Assembly (NCBI GenBank): GCA_025331125.1
Contig: JAOALB010000163.1
Coordinates: 1 to 64,000, forward strand
Direction: 5' to 3'
Source: Mycogone perniciosa
Taxonomy: Eukaryota; Ascomycota; Sordariomycetes; Hypocreales; Hypocreaceae
Length of the DNA stretch: 64,000 nt
The stretch's first letter is position 1, and each line of letters starts with the position of its first letter. Made by a program: the position numbers and the translations under genes. Shown in pieces: positions 1-10,757 of the stretch. A model generated the notes under the pieces. That model did not search any database. It was not told where the DNA came from and was given only the letters and a program-made list of their open reading frames with translations.

Positions 1-165
1 GTCTCCGCCGTTGAAGCATAGGTGCTCAACGTCCGTTGCCTCTGTTTCCGGGCCCGAGATATTGGCCTGGCTCTGGCTGAATACGTCGTCCTCGTCTTCC
101 TCATCAGGCGAATATGATGCATCTGAATCGTACGGGTTGTCGAAACGGCGCTTTCGGTGCGCCAT
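1..165 (-). CDS. N-terminal part of an unidentified protein, cut by the window edge
   Basis: An open frame of 55 codons starts at the ATG whose complement is 163-165 and runs without a stop to base 1, so the gene continues off the left edge. The protein begins MAHRKRRFDNPYDSD, a basic start, followed by an acidic Ser/Asp/Glu-rich stretch (about residues 13-28, including PDEEDEDD) and a Gln/Ser-rich segment. This suggests a disordered N-terminal tail, perhaps of a nuclear or DNA-associated protein, but that is inference; I do not recognise the family. Codons are GC-balanced and CpA/TpG are common, so the gene has not been hit by RIP, unlike everything to its right. No intron signal is evident in the visible part. 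The plus-strand open frames over the same bases look like shadows because their translations are low-complexity and match nothing I know. Confidence 0.6.
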   Translation of the reverse strand, partial: MAHRKRRFDNPYDSDASYSPDEEDEDDVFSQSQANISGPETEATDVEHLCFNGGD

Positions 166-590
166 AGTTGAAGTCCTCCGGTGCTTATGGAAGAGGACGA
201 TGCACTCTATAGGTGGGTATGGCAGTGGGAGAAAACACAAGTTGGAAGAGAGGGATGGACAAGCTCGAGGCGGAGCGAGCGACCCTTAAGTACAACCTGC
301 GTGATGCCGCCATTTCTGGTGGTTTGTTGGCCCTCGTCGCTGGGGTCAGCGAAAAGAGGTTTCTGGAAGCGCGCACATTTGAGCTCTATCCTCATGTTGG
401 CCATGGAGCTGCCTGGGTATTAGCGGGGTGTAAATGCGGTACCTGTTGGGTACATGGTGGCACAGGAGGGGTCAACTGGGCCGACAGGACTGATTGCTGG
501 CCTTAAAGCGGCGCTGGATTCCTGGCAAAACAACCACTACCTTGGACGGCAGAAACCACCATAACGGGCAGTAAAATCGTCGTCTCATTG
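166..590 (-). promoter_or_regulatory. Upstream region of the edge gene, unmutated
   Basis: This is the stretch between the start codon at 165 and the AT-rich boundary. It has normal composition with many CpA and TpG dinucleotides. Read on the minus strand, 213-290 is rich in C and T, as fungal promoters often are close to transcription starts. I see no clear TATA box and cannot place the transcription start. Plus-strand open frames exist here (for example 213-506) but have no recognisable product and are best read as chance frames. Confidence 0.4.
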
Positions 591-1424
591 TTTAAGGTAG
601 TTAAATTATAATATAATATCCCTGTTTATTAATTATATCTTTAAAATCTATTTTAATCTTTTTCCTATACATAATATCCTTTATTTTAATAATTCTATTA
701 CATTTAATAGTTTATAGCCTTTTTATATTAAATTAACGTTTTATTATTCTAAACTTATAAGTTTAACTAATATTTATAGTTTTAATATTATAGTTTATTT
801 GCATTGTGCTTTTTATAGGTTAAACTATTATATAAATAATTACGTTTTAGAATACAGTAAATATATTTATATTAATTATTTATATTATAATATAAAGGTT
901 ATATTAAACTTTTAAATATTTATATAAAGTTTCCTTTTAATATTATACTTTAAACTATTCTTTTATTTTAAGTATTAGTTTTAAATTATAATAGCTTAAG
1001 TTTATTAAGTATTAATATTTATTACGTTTAACTTTTATACCTTTAATTTCCTTAATCCTTTATTTTTCTTTAATTAATAAAGCTTTAATTACACTAATAA
1101 CTTATTTATTTTTGAATTTGTTTTAAAATATTGTTTTAAATACTAAAATATAAAATAAATTTAAATGTTATTTCGGAATATAAATTTATAATTAACTTTC
1201 AAATTAAGTCTTTAATTAAATAAAGTTTAAGTTATTTAAAATTGAATTTATTATTTAATTATATTATTGTAATATTTATAGCTTTTCTTTTTTAATACAT
1301 AATAATATTAATAAACTATATTTCCCTTTTTAAAGATTAATCCTTTTAATTTATATTTATCAATATATTTTGTTACTTTTTCTTATATAAAGTAAAAGTA
1401 TATTTATATTCTGTTTTAAGGGAA
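591..1424. other. AT-rich gene-free sequence just inside the isochore boundary
   Basis: Composition drops abruptly at about 590-600 to nearly pure A/T with TpA excess. No open frame, LTR or recognisable domain was found. It probably represents old RIP-mutated repeat DNA. Confidence 0.5.
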
Positions 1425-1835
1425 TTGGCATTTAAAATACATACATATATATATATACTAACATTAACCTAAATAAAGTATAGGAATTGCGCTTTTAATG
1501 GATTTATAAAGCTATAGTTAAATAATATAAGGCTAAAAGATACTATAAACTATTTAATTATAATATCTTTAGTTAAAGGTAATTAATAATTATCTTTATA
1601 TACTTTAATAGCTGTAAGATTATAGGTAAAGTATTATATTAAAAGAAAAAGCACGTTAATATTTATTTTATTTAATGTATTTATTTATATTTATAGTTCT
1701 AAATCTTTTTAATTTAATAAGTACTTAAATAAATAATTAATATTATTTAAATAAAATAGTAAATAAAAGGTATAAATATATTAAATATATTAAATACCTT
1801 TAATAAAGGTTTACTTATAAATATATATAAATAAA
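1425..1835 (+). repeat. Dispersed ~410-bp repeat, copy 1 (possible LTR)
   Basis: This segment matches 48315-48730 in the same orientation. Shared landmarks in order are the start (ggcatttaaaata here, agcctttaaaata there), a run of alternating T and A, 'aaataaagtata', 'ggctaaaagata', 'tatactttaatagctg' and a final 'acctttaataaa'. Differences are mostly transitions. The sequence just before both copies is purine-rich with GGG (aagggaatt and aaaaggggaatt), like a polypurine tract, so a 3' LTR is plausible. No target duplication was identified and the exact ends are uncertain. Confidence 0.5.
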
Positions 1836-3770
1836 AAACGTAAATCTTAATAAAACATTTATTTTATTAATCCTTTTAATATTAAGATAATAATTATTTA
1901 AAATATATATTAATAATATAAGGAAATAAAAGTATACAGTAAAAGAAATAAAAATAAAAATAAAGATATTATTATATATATTATGAATATGCTTATATTT
2001 AATAAATACTTAAACTATTTATCAATTTTGAAATATATTTAAATAGCGATATTTATTAAATGTAAATTAATTTATATATAAATAATTTTAAATAAATGAA
2101 TTTAGCCTTTTTAAATTTATAAACCTATAGGTTAAAGAATTATTATATATAGTATTCATAATTATATATATTAAGGTTAAAGTTATAAAGGTATTTATAT
2201 TTATTAGTAATATAAATATATTAATATTAAAGAAAATAAATAAAGTTTATAAAGATTATCTTGTAATAGAGTATTAAACGTATTATTATTTATTGAAAGT
2301 TTTAAAGGCTTAAAGTATTATTTAATCATAAATAGCTATATATTTAAATATACATTAAAATATTAAAATCTTAAATTAAATAAAATTTAATATTAATAGT
2401 TTTTTTCTTTTTGTATAAAATATTATATTTAAGTTAAAATTTATTTTTTAACATTTATAAATAAAACTATATAAGAACTTATAAATATTAATAATATAAA
2501 AGGATTATATAAATACTTTAACATTAAATATTTAAAAACGATTATTTTAATATAAATTACTTAAAATAATTAATATATTAATAAAAAACTATATATAGCT
2601 ATTAATATATTAATAGAATTAAAAGTGAATTTCTATAAATTAGTAGCTATATTAATTTATAAATACAGTATTAATAAAGTTTCATTTATTTGATTTTAAA
2701 GAACTATTAACATAATTAAAAGACATTTAATTAATATAATAATAAAATTAAGTTTTTAATTTATTCTTTATAAATTAGAAAGATAAAGTAAAAGAGTAAA
2801 GGCTTTTCTTTAAAAAAAGATTATAGTAAAAAGAAAAGGGATTAAATAAAAGTAAATAATTATGTTATAAAATTTAAAATAAAGGTAATATTTAAATTAA
2901 TATAGAATGGGTTTCTATTAAGTAAAAAGTTAAAAGAATATATAATATTACTTTATATTCTTTTATAAATATAAATATATAATTCAATATATAAAGTAAT
3001 TTTCTTTATTATATATAAATTATTAGTCTTTTTAAATAAGTTTTTATAATTTATTTACCTTTTCTTTTAATTTTTAATCTTTTTTATGATTTAATTAAAA
3101 GACGTATTTTATTGAAAAAAGCTATTATTAATTATATAATATAACTTACTTCATTAATATATTTATTATAAGTCAAAAGACTTTTAATAAACGTCTTTTA
3201 TTTTAAAAAGTTTAAATTTAACTTTACCTTCTTATTTTATTATTTATTTTAAATAAAGCTTTAATAAAGACATATTATTCAATTAATATTTTAATTTTAA
3301 CTTTCTTTTAATTTCAGACTACTTTATTATTTAAATTATTAATAATATATATATTAATTAATTAGATTTCCTGATTTATTTGAAAATTACTATTTCCTTT
3401 TTATTTATATTAACTTTCTTTTCTTATCTTTTATTAAAGTCATACTTTTAAAAAATACCTTTTATATTATACCTTTAAAAGCCTTTAACCTTCTTCTTAA
3501 AATTCTATATATATTAATAAAAGGAATATTTAACTTTATTTATGTTTTAATAAAGGTTTTATATCTTTATAAATTATTATTTTATATTCCTTTTAAATTA
3601 ATAAAATATATTAAAGGTTTATTTCTTTATTTTATAGGCAATATAATATTTAACTTTACTAAAAGTATTTTTCAATTCAATTTACTATTATTATAGCTAT
3701 TAAAGACTATATCCTATTCCTTTTTTATAACTATATCTTTATTTTAAGTTTTTAATAAAAGGATTATTTA
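1836..3770. other. Old AT-rich sequence, nothing recognised
   Basis: A 1.9-kb stretch of A/T with stops in all frames. CpA and TpG occur more often here (tcaa, ttga) than inside the copia copies, which suggests an older layer. No domain could be read on either strand. Confidence 0.4.
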
Positions 3771-3775
3771 AATTG

Positions 3776-4049
3776 TGTCGCGGAGCGCGGTACAGCTATA
3801 TAGAGTATAGAGAGAAATAGGAATAAAGCTTAATTCTAGTAATAAATATACTGTAATGGCCTCGCTATATATATATATAGCTAATATAAAGGAAAACGTA
3901 GAATATATGCATTGTAAGCGCCTATATAGTCTAATATATCGCTTACGCAATATATATATTAGCTAGTATCTGCTATATAAGCAGATAAAAGCTCCTTAGC
4001 GCTAATAAGCGCTAATAAGTAGTAGGTCTTTAGCCTACTTAACCTAATA
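3776..4049 (-). repeat. 3' LTR of copia copy 1
   Basis: This 274-bp LTR begins TGTCGCGG and ends CCTAATA on the plus strand; the partner at 10479-10752 begins TATCGCAA and ends CCTAACA, so the ancestral ends were TGT...ACA. Inside are a 10-bp direct repeat (agcgctaata twice, about 3999-4018) and a small inverted repeat, atctgct/agcagat, around TATATA near 3966-3985. On the minus strand this places a TATA-like motif about 70-80 bp from the LTR start, a plausible U3 promoter. The plus-strand open frame over 3768-3950 is a by-product of this LTR. Confidence 0.92.
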
Positions 4050-4350
4050 TACCCTTTAGTTAATAAGGCTATTCCTAGTGCTTTATTAACTGCTATCCCA
4101 GTTTCTTTATAGTATTATAACTGTCTGGCTGCGCTTTTAAAGCCTTTTTTATTTAGTTAAAAGCTCTTTTATTATAAATATATATTAATATTCTATTATT
4201 AAAGGTAAAAGGGATATAAACGCTATAGCTATTATTAATCTATAATAATAGGAAATTAAATAATAAAGCTCTTTAAGTAGGTAAATTAATTTTAAATAGC
4301 TAAAATAAATATATTAGCTGTCCTTTAACTTTATTTTTCGCTTTTTTTTT

Positions 4351-4392
4351 AATTATTATTATTATTATTATTATTAATAATAATAGTATTAG
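4351..4392. repeat. (ATT)n microsatellite in copia copy 1
   Basis: About ten ATT/AAT triplets in tandem, at the same place in the element as the 21-bp minisatellite of copy 2 and a shorter ATT run in copy 3. The site is a length-variable spot between the antisense frame and the 3' LTR. Confidence 0.8.
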
Positions 4393-4562
4393 CAGTATCA
4401 ATATAGCTTTAATAAATATTATACTTTTCGCGTATTCCTTTTATAGTATATTTTTATTAACTAATAATAAAATTGCAAAATAAAAATACCTCTTCAGTTA
4501 AGTATAGTCGCAGTCGCCTTTTAAAGGTAGCTTATTATAGCGTTAGTTATCTTTAGGCGGCT

Positions 4563-4724
4563 ATACTTACTGCTGCTTTAATTACTGCTCCCGCTATAGC
4601 TACTCTTATAGCAGTTTTTACTTTTACCTCTACTCCTACTATTGCTTTTACTGCTATACTATTATCCCCTTTTTATAAAGGTTATTTAAAGTCAGTAATT
4701 GCCAGTAAAAGAGATTTCTTTTAA
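4563..4724 (+). pseudogene. Antisense Thr/Ala/Pro-rich frame in copia copy 1 (start codon lost)
   Basis: On the strand opposite to pol, between RNase H and the 3' LTR, 54 codons are open from an ATA at 4563 to a TAA at 4722-4724. The ATA stands where copy 3 has ATG (a G-to-A change, the RIP signature). The product is rich in Thr, Ala, Ile and Phe and ends in ILLSPFYKGYLKS followed by a short basic tail and Phe-Phe. That ending recurs in copies 2 and 3. Copy 1 lacks most of the Pro/Thr repeat and is shorter than the others (117-119 codons). The function is unknown. Survival of the frame may partly reflect its lack of CpA and TpG. Confidence 0.5.
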
Positions 4725-4899
4725 TATATTACTATTACCTGCTTTTAGCAGTATATTATTTATTTTAGTAATAACTATTAATATACTTTTTAATATATTT
4801 TTCTTTTACTTTTACTATATTATTTTAATTAATTATATACTTTATAGTTATATAATGCTTATATTAATTATATATTAACTTTTTTAAGCTATAAATAAA

Positions 4900-7800
4900 A
4901 ATAATAATTAAATAAATATATTATTGTTTTTTTAAATATTTATAAAATAATGCAATTAAATAGCAATTTATTATAAAAAAGTATTATACCTTTAATTTAA
5001 TTTATTAAAAAAAGACGATTTAGTTTATATTAAAAAGGTAACTGCTTTAAGTAACTATAATAATAATACCTTTTATATATAGGTATATAAAGGGTAGAAA
5101 ACTTTAAATAATTAATTATTATAGTAATAAAGTATACCTTTTATAGTAAATAGCCTTTAAGCTAAAATTAAATAGTTTTTTATACTTTTATATATTTTAT
5201 TCTAGTAATTATATATTTATTAAATTTAATAGTACTTTAAAGTGCTTAAAGTGCTGCTAAAGAAAAGCTTTAATAAACCTATTAATAAGTATAAAGTTAA
5301 TAAAGAGATAAAAGACTAAAAATAATCTTTTTTAATATTCCTGCTAAAGTTATATATTTTATATATTAATATAATATAGGCAAGTATTAATTTATATACT
5401 TTCTTTAATTATAAAATATATAATTAACTAATTATTATAGTTAATATTTTAATTAACGCTAAACTTAAATTTTATTTTTTAAACAAGGCAATATAAATTT
5501 ATTATCTCTTTTACTATTTAAATAAAAGTAAATAACTTTACTTTAATTATAAATATATTAACTATACTTTAGTGTATAATATTTTATAAAATAAAGCTTA
5601 AAAAGAGTATAATAAAATACTTTTAAAATAATCTTTAAGTATTTATATTCTTAATAAAAAAAGTATTACTTAAAGCAGTTAAAACTTATATTTCGCCTCG
5701 CGCTTTATATTAAAAAGCTAAAAAGCGCTATATATATATATAGCGGATTAGCTAATTAACTGCTTTAAAGTGCTTTGTATTAAGGTTAGTTAAAAACTGC
5801 AATAAAGTTAAAGTATTATATACTATATTTAACTTTATTATAATAGCTATATAAAGTATAAATTTTACCTTTTCTTAATATATTTTAATAGTTATTTTTA
5901 AAGCTTATATTATAACTTTCTTAAACTCTATAATTAATATTAAAACTATCAAAAGCTATATTTTATTATTAAACTTAAATTATTTTATAACCTTTTTAAA
6001 ATAGATTTATAGGAAAAGTATATTTTATACTTTTTATAGTTTTGTCATTTTAATATTTAAAAACTATTATATATCCCCTTTACTATAAAGCTTATACTTT
6101 ACTTTAAAAGTATTTAATAGCTTAATATAAAGAGTTTTATTATTATAATAATATATAATTAAAATATTATTTATATAAAATATAATAAAAATCTTTTAAG
6201 TTTAATTATAAAAAAGGCAAGGCTTTTTAAAGCTTAAAATTAACCTTTATTTCTTTAAAGTTAAAGATAATTTATTAAACTATAATTTTAATAAGTCTTT
6301 TAGTTTATATAAAGCTTTAGTAAGCTTTAAATAAATATTTAATAGCTTAAAACCTTTAAAAAGCCTATATATAACTAGTTTTAAATTTTTATCCTTTAAA
6401 GCATTAAAAAAAGCATTTTTAATATTATATTACTTTAACTTAAAGTTAAATCTTACTGTTAAAGCAATAAATATATAAAAAAAACGCGCTGTTAATATAG
6501 CTATATATATACTTTTTATTATAAAGTATTCCTATAAATCCCTTTAAACTATAAATTAAGCTTTATAGTATTTTAAATTTCTATTCTAGTTAAATTTATA
6601 TATAAAAACCTAATATATAGGTAATAGCTTTATCTTTGCCTTTAAGTATAGTATCTTTTATTAAGTTCCTTTTATGCGCAGAGAGTTAATTTTATTATAT
6701 ACAGTTTATTTAAACCTAGCTTTAAGTAAATGTTTTATAAACTCCTTTTAGTCTTTTAGAAGTTTCGCTAAATCCTTTTAATAAACAGTTTATTTATTAA
6801 AAGTAATACTTTTTTAAAGGGAAGCTTTTTAATTTATTACTATATTAAAAACAGTAAATGCTATTACTATACTTTTTAATTTACTGCTTATTAGCTTTTA
6901 TTAATTAAATAGCAGTTAATATAGTATTAAATTAAAAGGTTTTATAATTATTAAATATATACTAGGCTTATTATCTTTTAAAGTCGTATTTAAAGTATAT
7001 ATCTTGATTTTATATACTAGGAAATATTTATTAACCTTTCTTACAGGTTATTTCCTTTAAAGTTTTATACTCCTGCAAATATTAGCTACTGCTTTACCGC
7101 TTAAAGAATTACTAGCTAGCTTTTCCTTTAAAATCTACTCTTTTAATATAAAAGTAAATAAGTCTTTTATATATTAGTTTACCTTTAGCTATAGCAGTTT
7201 ATTCTCTTTTATTAGGTAATGCACTTTTAATATATAAAGCTGTTTTTCTGCTAGCTTTTTTTCTTTTAAAAAAAAGTAAATTACTTTTAAAAGTATTACT
7301 TAAAGTTCCTATTAATATACTGGTTTTATTTATAAAGATTAACTATTTTAAAGTAGCCTTTAATATTTAAAGACTAAAAGGTCTTTTTAAGTATATTAAT
7401 AGTTTACTTAAAGTATTTATTAAGCTAATTTTAATACTTTATATAATTTTTACCTTTAAAAGTATATTTTCTTTTTCTGTATTACCTATAAAGGTATCCT
7501 TTACTGCAGGAATATATATTAAAAAGAGTTTAAATTTTAATTTATTTTCTTTAACTTTATTAAATAGTTTATTTAATTTAACTATAGACAGCTTATCTAT
7601 ACTTTTTTTTTACTATTAAAGAAATTAATTTTATTAAACTGTATATTCTTTATAATAATTACCTTTACTAAACAGGGTAATTAAATGCAATATATATTAT
7701 TTACAGTATATCTAATAAAATATTTAATTAAGCCTTTAAGCTTTATTTTAAATTCTCTTTTATTTTAGCCAGCTTTATAGTCTTTATTAAGTATATAAGC

Positions 7801-10400
7801 GCAGCAGCTATATATATAAAGTCCGCTTTAATTTAGCTATAAGTCTGCAGACAGCTCTTTTATTAAAAGGGGCGCAAAATCGCAAAACTATTACTTTAAT
7901 TTTTTAATAGGTAATATTATATTAAGGCTATATATAAAACTTATATTAATAATATATACTACAGCTTTTATACTTTTAGGCTATAAATTAATTAAAAGGC
8001 TTACAGCTTTAAGTATCTTTATCGATTTATTTATAACTTCCTAACCCGCGCGCTTTAAGGCGCTATTTAGCTTATATATATAGGGAAGGGTAAGCTTTAA
8101 AATAATTCCTTTTGCATTTACTTAAATCTAAAAGTATATTAAGCCTTTAACTGCAATTACAGCTTTCTTATTATTTTACCTAAAAAAATACACTAAAATA
8201 TTATATTGCGTTTTTACTATACTTATAAAATTAAAAAGAGTATTAAAGATTATATTTTATTCTTTATTTACTAAAAGGCGCGTATATAACTATAAAGTAT
8301 ATTCTTTTTTAAGTATTAAAAGCCAGTTATCTTTATTATAACTATAAAGATAATCTTAAAGATCCTAGTATACTTTAAAGAATAGTCTTAATGCTTATCT
8401 CTTAAATATTCTGCGAAAAATAACCTATTTTATATATATAAAAGTATAGGCTTTACACTTTATTTATATAGTTCCTTTAATATATATATTCTTTATAGTC
8501 TTTACCAGTACATTAAGTGCTTTTAGGCCTAAATATCTTAATTATAGGTGCTAGAGCTGCTTTAAGTCGTTATATAGTATTAGTAGGTTATATATTAGTC
8601 TTCTCCTTTTTTTTAATATTATATAAATACAGTAGTCTGCGCTAAAAAAAAGGAATAAAGTAGTTATACTGTTTAGGATAGTATATGTAAAGATAAGGGC
8701 AATATAAAGTAATAGGGGTTTATATTAAAGAAATAGAAAATTATACCTATACTTTACCTTCCCTATAATAGTATTTAAATTTACTATATTAATATAAAGT
8801 GTATTATTATACCCTATAAGCTATATTCCTGCTTTTTAAAGCTTTAATAAAGATATAATATTAATATAAAATCCTTTAACTATAGCTATATCTATAAACT
8901 TTATTAAGCGCGCTGCCTTTTAATATAGATTATAAAAAATATCCTTTAATAGGCAGTATCCTTTTCCAGCTATAAAATACTTAACTCCTTTTACTTTAAT
9001 ATAATTATTTTCTATACTTAAAATAAAAAAGTTAAAAATAAAGTAATTCCTGCTATTTACTAAATAAATAATATTATAAGTATTAAAGAGAGTGCTTTAA
9101 AAGAGGCAGTAAAGTATATTTTATATATTAATATATATTAATATATTTATTATATATACTGCAAGGCTTATATCTTCTCTATTAATTAAGTTTAAGGAGA
9201 TTAAAGTAGCTATAATAGTTAAAGCTATATCTCTTTAAATTAAGGCTATAAAGTTAATACCCTTTTTATTAAGTTTATTGCAGAGTGTATATTATTTATC
9301 TTTTTAAAGGCAAATATAAATTTCTGTAGTTTATTATAGGTTAAAGATATATTTCCCTTTTTTATTAGGTTTTCCTTTAAGCGCAGCTAATAGTATACTA
9401 TAGTCCTTTAAAGGCCAATTATACCTTTTTTATTTATATAGGTATTCCTTCTTAATAGGAGCTTTTAAATATATAGTATTATTTGCTATAGCTTTATCTA
9501 AGCAGTTGCCGAATATTATATAAAGTCTATAAATATAATTTTCTATATTTTATATACTATTTAAGAAAAGTTAATTAAATTAATTAAAAGAGAAGATTTT
9601 AGCGGTTTTGCTGCTTTTAATTTAACTATTTATATAATATAAGTAGTGTAAAGTAAAGTTTAAGGTATAGTATACTTTAATAGTTTTTAAAAAAGCCCTT
9701 TAAGCAGCTATTTCTATAACTTTAAAGAGCTTATACTTTACTGCATTTATATAAATGCGCGCTTAGTTTATATACTATACTTTTAGCTTTAGATTCCTAT
9801 ACTTTACATTATATAGGGCGTATTTATATAAAATCTATACTTTTTCGCGTATTATATCCTTACAAAGAGTTAATTATTCTTTAAGTTTCTTTATAATTTA
9901 ATAAATAGTAAACTTAATATTTAATTTTTTATTATTTTTATTAACTGCTTTAATAGTACTAGAGGCTAAGGCTATAGTTTAAATTACAGCTTTAAAGTCT
10001 ATAAAGACTAAAGTATAAATACTAGTATTAACTATCTTTTATATTTATTTAAAGATTACTGCCTTAGCCTTCCTCTTTTTAATATATAAGGCAATAATCT
10101 ATTAGTGCTTATATAATAAACTATTATAATAAATAGAGATATTTATTAAAGTGGCTTTTTTTTAAATACTTTTAAAGCAGTTTCTTTTATTTTAATTAAA
10201 GTAAATAGCTTTAAAGTAAAGAAATAGTTATCTTAATCGGGGAAATTAAAATTAACTTTATTCTAAATCTTTGCAGTAGTTGTATAGTTATTTAAAACAG
10301 TAATCTATTTAATCCACTATACTATTAAATCCAGCTTTATAAAGGTAATATCTCTTGTATTATCTATTATAGAAAGTGGCTTTAAAAGCTTAAAGGCGGA
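4900..10400 (-). pseudogene. Copia gag-pol, copy 1, stop-ridden
   Basis: The encoded polyprotein once made the capsid, protease, integrase, reverse transcriptase and RNase H for cytoplasmic virus-like particles. On the minus strand the RT is readable at about 5950-6700: an ALYKLKD motif (family: ALYGLKQ) at 6268-6325, 'FNKLS' after it, and the catalytic segment FYINNILII at about 6160-6180, where the two Asp of FYVDDILII are both changed to Asn (GAT to AAT). Downstream, a GDI..FLNIKMTK stretch fits the copia 'GELKYFLGIEV' region. RNase H should lie at about 5000-5750, integrase at about 7200-8600 and gag at about 8700-10400; these three are placed by order rather than by clear motifs. Numerous TAA/TAG codons from CAA/CAG and TGG interrupt the frame. 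Confidence 0.8.
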
Positions 10401-10464
10401 AGGAAAAAACTAAAGGTAAAGATATAATATTAAGGGAAATTTCTAGTAACTCTAATAGTTACTA

Positions 10465-10478
10465 CCTAGGCTTATAAC
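10465..10478 (-). other. Primer-binding site of copia copy 1 (half-tRNA, initiator Met)
   Basis: Directly after the 5' LTR on the minus strand the sequence reads GTTATAAGCCTAGG. With two RIP-type changes undone this is GTTATGAGCCCAG, the complement of the anticodon stem-loop of initiator tRNA-Met rather than of its 3' end. Priming by an internally cleaved initiator tRNA is known for Drosophila copia. Copies 2 and 3 keep the same site. Confidence 0.7.
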
Positions 10479-10752
10479 TATCGCAAAGCGCAGTATAGCT
10501 ATATAAAGTATAGAGAGAAATAGGAATAAAGCTTAATTCTAGTAATAAATATACTGTAATAGCCTTACTATATATATATATAGCTAATATAAAGGAAAAC
10601 GTAGAATGTATACATTATAAGCGCCTATACAGTCTAATATATTACTTACGCAATATATATATTAACTAGTATCTGCTATATAAGCAGATAAAAGCTCCCT
10701 AGCGCTAATAAGCGCTAATAAGTGGTAGGTCCTTAGTCTACCTAACCTAACA
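10479..10752 (-). repeat. 5' LTR of copia copy 1
   Basis: The 274-bp partner of 3776-4049, followed at once by the duplication AATTG. On the minus strand it starts TGTTAGG. It has lost fewer G/C than the copies further right, which suggests milder RIP or a younger insertion. Confidence 0.92.
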
Positions 10753-10757
10753 AATTG

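Larger units (their letters stand above)
3776..10752 (-). mobile_element. Ty1/copia LTR retrotransposon, copy 1, complete but RIP-inactivated
   Basis: The element is 6,977 bp, bounded by two direct 274-bp LTRs and flanked by the perfect 5-bp target duplication AATTG (3771-3775 and 10753-10757). It is read on the minus strand: 5' LTR at the right end, then primer-binding site, gag, integrase, reverse transcriptase and RNase H, and the 3' LTR at the left end. RT-before-3' end order with integrase upstream is the Pseudoviridae (copia) order. LTRs differ from each other almost only by transitions, as RIP predicts. All coding frames carry many stops, so it cannot move on its own. Confidence 0.93.

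Noticed and set aside
11..506. Plus-strand open frames of 80-97 codons in the GC-balanced left end
   Set aside because: They overlap a better minus-strand frame with natural codons or its upstream region, and their products are low-complexity or meaningless.
3768..3950. Minus-strand open frame of 60 codons
   Set aside because: It lies within the copia 3' LTR and is not kept in the other LTR copies.
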